DNA of 64,000 nt from Hymenolepis diminuta (Eukaryota > Platyhelminthes > Cestoda > Cyclophyllidea > Hymenolepididae): the NCBI GenBank assembly GCA_900708905.1, contig CAADRB010000027.1:1800115-1864114 (forward strand), written 5' to 3'. The translations under genes and the position numbers were made by a program. A model generated the notes under the pieces. That model was not told the DNA's origin and ran no database searches. It worked only from the letters and a program-made list of their open reading frames with translations. How positions within the stretch are numbered: the first letter of the stretch is position 1; each line of letters opens with the position of its first letter. Positions 44,501 to 56,500 of the stretch are shown piece after piece.

Positions 44501-47500
44501 CACAAGACTGTTCACTACTTGAAGTGTAATCTGTAGTAGATGCACCAAATGAGGAGCGACCTAGTCTAGGACGAGTTGAGAGTCGTGATCGGAAGCCCCG
44601 AGATGATGTAGAAGAGTCAGAGGCTGTACCACCGATTGACGTGTTCCAGTTGCTTCCTCCTGCACTACTTCCTCCACTACTACCCACTCTACGACGCCGA
44701 AGACGATGCAGTTTGGATGCTAATTGAATAACCTACAGGAATGATAAACTAAGAATAAGCAATCTAGTTCGCATTCTTAATTTAATTCAAGTAGCTCAAC
44801 GTACTTGCAAAGTTTCCGAATAGTGTTGTTGTTGACCGGATGCATGCGCGATAATACAAGGTTGAGCATGATTTCCAGTCATTCCTTCTCGTAAGAGCTG
44901 TGTGACGGCAGATTCCCTGTGGGGAAGTTGTCTTTGACCGGTGAGTAATCCCAAAAGAACGTTGGCAATATTTGCAAGTGAGAGGCTCTTTGGAGTTGAG
45001 CTTTGTTCCTGACCCTGCCCAATCTCCTTAGAACCATATCGACCGCACCCTAAGTAAAGTAACTGCAGACGACTCCTGCCACCAGAAACTAAAATTGAAA
45101 ACGCATTACTACTTAAATTCAATTGAGTACGTAATCACAGTTTGCTTGTACTGATAGTTACCTTCAGTTTCAGCACCGTTCTTCTCCACTTTATATTGAT
45201 ATACATGAAGTGTGAAGAGAGTGTGGGATAGGGCAGTATTTTGAGCACGGTTGGCAAGAGCAACATCTAAAAGGTGAGCAGCATGACCAGCGGCTGGCGC
45301 TCGAATTTCTGTGAGTTTGTCCATTACTTGACTCAGTCGGGCTGCAGGAGTATTGTCAGCGGCAGTTGCTGGGTTGGATATCGATCGATTCTTAGGACTG
45401 GGACTGTTGTCTCGAAGATAGCTACTTGGAGCTGGTCCTGGTAAATGGTCATCATCACCTAAAATTTAAAAATAACTGAAATAGTTGTTTTAAGCAGTCA
45501 ATACGTCAACAATTACTTCATTAAAAAACTGAACCACTAAATCAATTATTATATTTTGATTACTGTAGTGAAAAATAGGATATTAAAATGCATCAAGAGT
45601 TTAAGTGAACAATATATTTACGATTAAAATTCCAAATAATTGTAATTTTCGCTTCTACTACCAAACTTGATAGGAAAATTCTCCTCCTTGAATGTCAAAT
45701 TTTTCCGAAGCCAAGGGAGGAGACATAAAGTTATTGCTCAACCGGACATTGAAATTTACGGAGAAATTTTTCTCTCACAAATGTGATATTCCCAACACTT
45801 ATTAATGGAATTATTAATTTCTTATAAATATTTAAGCAATTAAGCTGTCAGAAAATGATGCTGCGGTTTTAGCTTCGACAGTTCTTGAAAATGAAAACAA
45901 TAAACTCATTTTTCAGTTAGAGATTCGCATTTTATTTCTCAGCATTATCGAAGCGAATAGGGCGTAATGAGCATTTAGAGGACCAAAAAGAGCCTTACAA
46001 AAAGTGAGAAAAATTTGGAGGAAAATACTAACATTCAATTAGGGTAATTTAAGACTCTTCATTGACCCTGTTGTAGGATGAACAAGAACATCTGTGCGAA
46101 TATGAATAAACACCTTTCCTCCTTCCAATGTGTCGTGAAACTCGAAACATTTCCTATTTGTTTCCTTTCTGTTTCCCCTTTCCTGCCTCATGTACTCCCC
46201 ACCTCGATATTCCGTTCCTCCCTCCCCCCTTCAAGAGGTAATCCTAGCCTGAAGCATTCTACTGCGTCTTAGTCACCTCTGGAAAACACGAAACGCAAAT
46301 TCAAGGAGGTAGGTAGATCTACAAATATCACCGGTACTGTTAAACAACAAACTGATTGACGATATCCGTTGTGGGTAGAATTAATGTGTGAAAACGACAT
46401 AAGCAGGACGGAAAATGACATTTCGTCTTCTATGTGAAAGCAATGACCGTAGCCATAATGATAATGAATTATTTCCGGTTGAAAAATTACCCCAAATACA
46501 TTTCTATTTCTTCACCATCATTAGTACTAAAGAAAGGGTGATAAAAATTTGAATTTTTTCCCAAATTACTATGGATGGATGTTTAATAATCTTGACAATA
46601 TACAAAGATTTGAGAGGGAGCTTACCCTCTAAAGCTGATTCCTGAAGAAGGTCCTTGAATGATTCTTCATGGCCAAAGACTTCAACAGCTGAGACTCGAA
46701 CAGAAAACCGAGTTTTAGTGGCTTCTTTCTGTTCCTCGATAAGTCGAAATAACCAAGCGATTGCACATGGAATCACTCCCAGAGATGTTACTGATGTATC
46801 GGATCCCAACATTGTTCGAGATTTGGCTAAAGCAAAATGAAAGAAACCCGGTAATAAATATGATCAAATGGCTTAAAAGGAAGGAGAAGGATCTGATAAA
46901 CAACAGTCTTGTCAAAGACCATCATGGGTTTTGGATAGTCGATTCTCTTCCTATTTTCACAAAACAAAACAGATTTTTTGTCAAAACTGTTATGGTTAAT
47001 TTCTAATAGCTCCTGTTTGAAAGCAAAACAGTAAAGATCGAACAGAATAGTCATTACATGTGCGTCTAAATGGTAACCAGGCGTCAGTATCCCGCGTCGC
47101 CAGTTATGCAAGCCCACAGACACTCAATTTCAAGCAAAGAAACACACAAATATATGCAGACTAGTGGTAAATGATTCAGTCTAAGAGAAATTGCTGTGTC
47201 TAATGGAAAAGACAGTTGCAGAAACATCTCTCCTTACCTTCTCTCAAGCCCGGTTGGATATTTGACTATTTTTTCTAACATTCCATGACGAATTAGGGAG
47301 TGGTACGTGCTTCCGATACAAGGCAACAAAACACTAGTTGGTATTACCGTTACTTTTGTGTAAGAGAAAAGGAAGAAAACCAAGTTAGCCATCCAATTTG
47401 TGATGATTTTTAACATGGAAATTCGGGCAGTTAGAAGATTCAGACAAATGTTTTGTTACTTTGAGGTAATTATACATTACTTCAATCAGACAGTTTATAT

Positions 47501-50500
47501 ATTATGCATGTATATATTAAGAACTATTAACCAAATAAACAAAGAATTATGTTTTAATCAACTAGTCTTTTTCCAATTTTAAGTCAATACTTAAACAGAA
47601 AAGTAAATTCAATTTCAGAATGGTTCAAGCGATATAATTCGTATTTCGGCACAATTTACTGAATTTTGGACTCAATAAGTGATCGAATAAATCAAGAGAT
47701 GCATAAAATATGACCAAATTGGACCAATTATAGAGTTTTACATGGATTTCATGTGGTTTATGATCACACCCAGTTAAAGCAACATTGGCGTATATTTATG
47801 AGGACCCCTGTCGCGTAATTAGATTTACCACCAGTTTGTCAGCTGCTTGATGAATCTAATGGTGTCCCGCTGAAGTTCTAACTAATACCTAATAATAACA
47901 TACCTGATAGAACTATGCAAAAAGGATTGTATATAAATTTTCCCCTAGATCGATAAATTTAAAGGGATGAATAAATCAATATCAGAAAAAAATACTCAAG
48001 GAGAATATTACTCTGTTTGCTCATTTCGGTCCCTTAAGATAAATTGGAGTTTAGAAAGAACAGATTTCTTATTCTTTGGTGATCTGTTTCAATCGAAATG
48101 CTCGCTAATTTCTGATAACCTGTCTCGAACAGAACTTGATAAATTAATGAAAAGAAGTGCCATTAATTAGTTAAACTTTTAAATGACATTCGAAAATACT
48201 TACAAGTTTTTGCATGGCCAAAGCAGAGGACGCAACTATCCGTTCCATGAACCACCGAATATACAGCATCTGTGAGCGCAGCAGAGCAAACTTCAGCCTA
48301 CAATTTGAAAATATAAAATATGAGATTGTCATACAAAATTAATGTCACAGAAACGTGACAAGACGAGATAAACCGTACACTTTTTTCAACTGCTACCAGA
48401 AATAAGAGGTACACGAACACAGCAGCTTATCCGCTCTCCTCAAATTTGCTAATGCCGTTTTTGCACTTGAAAGGATTTGTGGTTTTATTCACGCAAATAT
48501 CTACTTGCTTTCGTGTCATATAAGAGGACCTGGATTTTGCACACTCTGTTTAAAAAACTCGGTGTCAAAACCACCTGGAATACGACTGTCATTGACGTCA
48601 TGGTCGAAAATCACTAAACAACCGATTTCATTCAGTTTCCCATGTGCAGAACCGACAGACCACTGAGTTAATGAGAATGGCTGTCTTTGTAAATGAGCGT
48701 CCCTAAAGGAAAGGGATTTGAGACTTGACGATTGACAAACTTGTCACTCACTAATGACTATCTCCCTCTTACGCATATAATTCACGTCACATAAGTGTCT
48801 GAAACTAACTAACCTCCCATTATTTTTCAATCCCTTATCGCAGAACTACGCACTTTGATGCTGCCCACAAAGGCAAGCGAATAAGCAAACATTTAAACAG
48901 ACTTCATTCAACTGCAAGTTGTCCTCTAAAGTCCTTCTCCATTATTTGTGACATAAATTTGGAAATAGAGGGTCAGTGCTGTTCTTCAAATTTTATCGAG
49001 TGGAAAAAAGCAAAACGAACCTGGGGAAAGAAACAGTCTCTTTGTGAAAAGAGAATATTATAAATGCAAAAACACAATTATACTGTAAATTAAGAAGAGG
49101 GAAAATAACCAGACGAGGTGATACAGTCATCACAAATTCTAGACAAAACATATGGAAAGAAGGAGAAAGGAGAGAGAGAAAAAGAAAGTATGTACACATG
49201 CGGACGTGTGACCAAAGAAGCCGAAATTCCTTGGGGAGAAAAGTGATGTTGTACAACCGCGATGCTGAAGGCCGCGGTAATCGGTCATTGTGGTGTGCAT
49301 TGTCAGCTGTTTTTAAGCCACCAACTTCAAGATAAAAGATTAGAGGGAAAAGAAAGAATGTGTTGTGGGTAATTAAATCTACGTCTGTAGAGCTTAAAAG
49401 CCCTTACTTAGAGGAGTCTTGTTCGAAAGGAAGCGATACAAAACACCCAGCAATTACGGTCAAGCCAGTCACTGCCAATTTGAAATCACACTTACCAAAG
49501 GATCATCTTGCGTGAAGACTGAATCAAAGGAGAACATCTTTGGGGCAGTTAGACCGAACCTTCTTCGGCTGGGAGCGGGATGTATGAGAGTGACCTGCTT
49601 CCGTCTTGGATCGATCGCAACGCAAGGGGTCGAACTTGCTCCATCGCTTGCAGTGTTGGACGCGGTGATAGTGGTAGTACTGGGCATTTTTACACAGAGT
49701 AATACTTTCACCTAAGAGAAAGAAGACATTTTATTAATAAATAATTTCTAGACAAGAAGGCCCCAAATGCCCCGTTGCTACCGCGATTTTAAACGATGAC
49801 TCATCAACCCCCTTTTCTTCAATATGGAGCGTATGCTATGAAACCTAGCTGTGGTTTCAGGTTGAAGACCTCATTTTATGGCTTCGCAATACTTTCACCC
49901 CTCTTAAAACTCGTGCCAGTCGTTTCGTTTTTCGTTCTACCACAAATTATTTTAGAAGACCACCCCGGCAACCTAAGAACAGCTGGGGGAGCGGGAGGTA
50001 TTGATACCAAAGCTATCCGGAGCAAGCTATTAAACCTGCCACTTACCTCAGGTGGTCAAGCTTTCATTCACAACACCTCTCCAAAATGCCATGAATTTGC
50101 GGTGTCTGTTAAAACGTGATAAAAACACAGAACCGATTGTTTATTTTATTGTTTGGGGTTTTAATAATGCTAATAATAGCACAAATATTCAACTTTTCCC
50201 GTTAACAGGATGCCTAGTGTCTTGAGACTATAACATTAATGTGTCTGGAGGAATTTCTATCTTCTCACATTTAGAATCACTTCATGTGCTCTGATCAGAA
50301 TTAATTCAAAAATAGGAAAAGGGATATTTTAGGACCTAACAAAAGCGTGAATATATGCTCATGAGTTGCTTAACGATCCTGCAATTGCTCAAGCTATTAA
50401 AAATCAAAGGGAGCGCGCAGTGCTATGACACTTTTATGGAAGGTGTCCGTTAAGCACAATTGGCCCACAAAATTGGAATAAAATGGGGAGGATGGAGAGA

Positions 50501-53500
50501 ACTCATTTATGCATATGACTCACAGGCCTGGTCATTCAATAGCATCTTCGAAAACACTCAAAAGTTGTCATACCTGAGTAGGTGAATGATGATTGGGATG
50601 AGGAAGAGGAAAGAATGGGTAATATAACGAAAACGAGCACGTCTACGTTCGATTAGGATAAATGCTCTTAAGTGTAACGACACTAAGAACATAACTCCCC
50701 CGATGAAAATCACATTAGCTTAATCGTCAGCCACTTCCAGAATATTTAACTAAAACCCATATTAACTTGCACTTAGGAGAAAATTATGAGAAATGTGGGA
50801 AAACGACCACCCACAATCCCTTAATTGACTATACCCTGTATAGGTTGTTAATAGGGGTTTCCGACGAAGAAAGTAGGTAAGATTTGTGTGGTAGGTATTC
50901 TGGAGACAGAGATGTCTAGTCAGTAGTCTTCTAGACTGTCCGAAGAATTTCTGCACTTTCTTGCAAATTGGAGACCAGATAATCTGTGGTCTGATTAAGT
51001 CAACTGATATTGTATCTCATGGAAGTATGAAACTCTGACATTTCGATACCCCACCACGCACCCGTTTAGGAACTTCCAGCCAATTCTCACGACCGAGGTA
51101 TAAACGGCTGGTCCTGATGCTGACTAATGATGTCCGGACTCACACGCATGTGTGAAAAAGTGTCCAGTGTGAAGTCTTTCTCTCTCGCTATGTGTGCATA
51201 TGTCTAGAATTCCTCTAGCACCTTTTTTATACGCACAGAAAAGTGGCAGCAAAACAACCTCCCTGGATGACTCACGAGGAAGTCGCAGAGAGGAGCTTCC
51301 TCGAAACCCACAAACTGACAAAGCATGATAGGAGAAACTAGCAATCTATCGAATCGGAAAATAGGCCAGAAATATCACCATGTCATTAATGCAGGTTAAT
51401 TGTACAATCCTGGCGTCGAGCAGACACTTGAAGAGACGAGGGGGAGGGAGATAAAACATCAGGAAAATTTTACTCCACCACTTCAGAAAGTCTGACTTAT
51501 GACAGCTTAGACTTCATTAAGAGATGATTAATGATGGCCACACACAATACTTTCATCATTCAGAAAAATACCAAGATAAAGACTCAATTTAAGATACATT
51601 AAGCTTAATAATTTAAACTTATAAAGCGTTAGTTTGATCTTTCTTGGGTTAAGAGATCCTAGTTTGACCGTATTTCTATCAAACTGAAGTGACCTGGAGA
51701 CACTATGAGAAGAGAACAAGAAATAGTTGGATAAAACTAAAGACAGACGCAAAAGCACCGTTTATTTCTACGAGAAAGGAACGGGCAAAAATCCGCTTAC
51801 GATGTGTAGCATGCAACTGATGCATCTTTAGGCATCGGCCATATAAAACGCATATATAAAGAAGCAGCAACTGCCCAAATGCAGGCCATTTTGGGTGAAT
51901 ATTAAGCCGTCAACACCCTCTTATTCCACGTCACTAGCAATAACTCACAACGACACACAAAAAATACATAGAAAAGCAATTCTCGCTCTCAGCGTATACA
52001 CTTGTTCTACAGAGAGAACGGCTATCATAAAGTACCGCTTTATGATAACTTGGCCAATCTGTTAACTACTAGGCTCTTAACTATGGATCCACTGAGCGAA
52101 CTAAGTTGGGAAATATATTCCAAGAATACAAAGAGCTGATTTATCGCGTCTGTGCAAATCGCTAGGTATCCGTTCATATATAATTTTGGTAACATTTATC
52201 TTTAAAGTTATTTGGTTGCCAGGGCCTCGTCACATCTTAGCAAAATTTATGGAGTGGTGAATAAAAAAATTAGGGCTGCCTGCCATTGCGGGAGTAATCC
52301 ATCCAGAAATAAGTTAAAAAGTTAGTAGACAAAAGTGAAAACATGTTCCACATACGTTGAATAGGAGATTTAAAATCATTTTGAGTTTGCAATGAAAGGA
52401 ATTTTAAAACTAGTAACCATGACTAAGAAAATTCTTGAGTCTACAAACGAATGGGATAAAAATAAAGCATATGTCGCATTTTACAGAAAAGATTCGCAAG
52501 GAAGTACACTGAAATATCTATGTGAGTTTGGAGGTCTTTCGGCTTCAATTAACCAACCAAAAAATCACATGACGCTGTATTCATTTTCTAGGCCTGTGAA
52601 AAGAATTTACAGCTAGATGCATTTGAGATGGCCATAAATTGGAACTGTGATATGGGGACTCATGTATGGTCCTAGTTTAGCTATCTTGTGGCCCCAGACA
52701 CGTAAATACGACTGGCAGGGGAGTCCCAAAACCGCTGTATCAACCTGATAAATAACACTTGATGTAGTACCAAAGGGAGGTGATGGTTTTTTATTCACCT
52801 GTTCATGAGGAGCTGATATCTAGGATAAGTGAATATCAATTTCACTCTTTCAGACTTAACCTAATCATCATGGCTACAAGAAGGAGGCAAATTTAAGTGC
52901 AAAATGCACACTTCACTTCTCATTCGATATAATTTACCCCTCTGAAATGAAGACTGTCATCTATCTGCATATGAGTGTTGGCTTCCAAATAATGTCTCTT
53001 TGCTAAAAAACTAAACTCGGTAACGAATCAACTTTGGGAGGAAGTTACCAGACCATGTGCGTCTGGGGCACCTTGGAAAGGAATAGAAAAGGAAGTGTTG
53101 GACGTCCTTATTTTTCTTTAAAGTCTGCAATTAGACGTGTCAACCGCCTAAGCCATCGATACCTTCTTAAGAATGTTTTTTTTCTTGTTTTCTCTTCAAA
53201 AGTTGTTGTTTGCCGAGTGCAGTAGCTATTAAATCTATAAATTCTACTCCCGCTTTGAAAACGTATCCAGACCAAATCGGTCATAAAAATGAGAGCTAAT
53301 GTTTGGCTTTTGGTGATGCTTATTAGTTTAGCGAGAGTCTAGTATACTATTACGTAAACATCGAGCTATTTTGAGCATAAACACTCCACAAAGTTGATAT
53401 GAAAGCGAAGCCGCCAGTACAAGGATTAGCTGTCTAGAAAACAGGCATGATGACGGGTAGGGGAAAAACAAATAAACAAGCGAGCTCAGAGAGAATATGA

Positions 53501-56500
53501 TTGCAATAGCCCATATCGAGTTTAATTAAAGTTATTAGAAGCAAGGTTACGCTTCAGTAGATTTGCCATTCAAGTGTCCATGTAATGCGTCGAGCGAAAT
53601 CGAGCAAAATTAAAACAAAATTGTAAGAGGAAAATCAAACTCACATCTCCAGCAGAGGGTGGAAGTTTTGAGCCACCAAAACGAGATCCACCAAGACTGC
53701 TTTTGGCGATCAATCCTGGGGGCATTGGTGGGAGACCGTTTCGAAGAAGACAACCGAAATGATATCTAGGTAGCTGAGGTGGTGGAGGCAAGGGTCTCTG
53801 GGCGTAGCTGGCTGAAAGTGGACGTCCGGAAGATCTGCTAGATCCTGCTTGAGACGAAGAAGGGGAATGAGCACTTCGACTACGATGGTTGCTACCACCG
53901 TTATTACTGCCACTGGGCCTTCGGTGACCGTGAAGGTGAGACCCGAAGCGGGAACGCTCTTCATCACTTTTCCCTGAACCTCGATGCCGACTTGACATTC
54001 TAAATAAGAAAATAAAAAACAACTTCAAATATATTTTTAAAAGTATAATTTAATTATTATAAATAAATATAGACTGTTCGTAGAATACAAATATATTTAA
54101 TATTTATATGCATAATTTAAAATAAATAAATTAAGAAGCGGCTTTACCATCCCTTATTATAATTTGGATTAATAATTTATTACTAAAAAGGCAATAACTT
54201 GATGTTTTAGAAAAAATCATTTTGCCGAGAATTTATTACCATCGATTTACGAAATGTGGAATTTTTTAAATTAGAAAATTAATATCTTAATTTTTATTTT
54301 AACAGAAATACCTCCGATGAATCTACTTTTTACCTCCGTCAACATAAACAGACTAAAAGAAGTGAATAAAACGGACATTTGCATATACGTTGATCTTTGA
54401 AACCGTGCAAAGAGAGAAATGGCAGTTTTAGAGAAAGATAAACAGTAACCACTTGTAAAACCCGTCTTGCAGTTTTTCATTTGAAATTTAGAAGCGTTTT
54501 CAGTAACGACTTCTCTTTGTGCTTATGTTCACTTAGAAATTTGGTTTTAAAGTTAATTCAAAAGTTGACGGTTTAAACCTCCACTTCGTGTGCCTCATAT
54601 CCACTTGTAATCACCACCCGTTATTGAATTTAAACAAGGTAGTAAAATTGCTTACTACTAGATTCAAATGACTGAAACTATTGCTGATTTGATAATCGTA
54701 AATTTTCTGCTAATGGCTCTTTCGATTAATAACCGTGCCTATCTCTTGTCCGTCTGTAATAAGCTATTAAAAGTGTAATTTCTACTCTGTATACTTCTGA
54801 TTCAATCTTCAGTCGAGCCGATAAGTATCGACTATTAGCCAGTAGCTCTATTTTAACAGGATGATAAATAAGCCCCTCATGAGAGAGACAAATGTGGTTA
54901 ATGAGCTGGAGCGAACAACTGACATTAACCACTAGGACCAACATCTGACCAATAATAAAGGATATGTCCATGAACCAAGGTCCACGAACGAAAATGTGAT
55001 TCATCACCTTGCTGAACACCCAAGCCACTGCTTCTCTTTGCATTTTACTATCATATGATATGGAACAGATACTTTGTAGAAGTTTGACACCTCTTCGTTT
55101 CTATGAGCACACTATTTTAGGAGAAAAAAAAATATTGTTTGTGCGTGAGTCTGAAAACTAGATGATGAATTTCGAGAGGAAAGCTAAGAAAAAAAACAAG
55201 AAATGAAAAACCAAAAAAGAGAAAATCAGTCAAGAGAGAATCGTTCCACTTGTGTGTTTGTTTCCATCTTTCTTAAACACAACCAGGAAAAAATGGACCT
55301 GTATTCACATGTAAATGACTCAGTATATGCGAAAGACAAATTAGATTATGTGAATATTAGGAGAGGAGTCACAGATAAGTAGATAAAAAACAGGTTTACA
55401 TTCATTACACCGGAAATTACATTACGTTTGAGATACTTCTAAAAAATGTAGTTGGGAACTTCACCTCCCCCTTCCTGTACTAAGAAGAAACCATTAGAAT
55501 AATTGCAGAATATTTAGTCTATTGTTTCAAATGTATCGAAACTAAATAATAAAGGAGAGGAGGAGCATTTTCAAGGTGAAATATGGGGTCTTTGAACTAG
55601 CAGCTGCAAGGAGCTTTGAAGAAAATTTTCTAGGGTGGAGTTGGGGGAGTAAAGGGCTAATCCCTACGCTCCTGGTGGGAGTTTTCAAGGAGATGAAAGT
55701 TCCCTCTAAAACTACTAAAGAAGTTGCGGAAGTACTAGTGGATGCCGAAGGGGGCGAAAAAAGTCGCTCAGCGGAATAAACCAAATTAATTTATTATTCA
55801 TATGAGTCATGGTCAAATTAATCATCTCTCACGAAGTTGGTGTAAAAAAGACTAAAATATTAAAATCGTCTAAGTATATGTTTTCTAACTAAAATGGAAA
55901 ACTTGCTTAATTAATTAACAAAACTAAACATAATTTCAAGCAAAAAAAGAAAATATTTTAAATGCCCGATTGGCGTTATATTTAATTTTCAGCTCTCTTG
56001 AAGTTAAAATATTTAAAAAACGCTTCAATGTTTTTAAATGGATTAATATTAAAGCTATTACAACTAAAATATCATTTACAATTTACTGTTATTTATGTAA
56101 ATAGATCTAGGACAATGAAAGATATGTTACTTACAAACTCAGCAATAGATTTTGCATGGTTGGGCTCTGTGTCTGACCGCACAGTAGGATTAGAGTGGGG
56201 AAATGAGGATAAGAAGGAAGAAAAGGTGAAGGATATACAACACAGGGTAATGAGCCGGAAACATGTGATGACGGGGATCGGTTTTCTTGAACAGTTGGTG
56301 TTGTTTTACAAGCGTGGTGCGGCAACCTCTGTGCAGCTATATCTAACACAGCCTGACATCCGACAGCCTCGCCTAACTTAGATCCCCACCCTATTACTCA
56401 TGTCGCGAACGGACAGAGAGAGTAATAAACAGGATCAACATTGCATGTCATCTATAACGGCGTTCTTAAACGCATAGACAAATAAACTACAAAAAAGTTT

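Noticed and set aside
48593..48600. Second perfect TGACGTCA motif as a regulatory site
   Set aside because: It lies deep in a kinesin intron with no promoter context. A single 8-mer is weak evidence.
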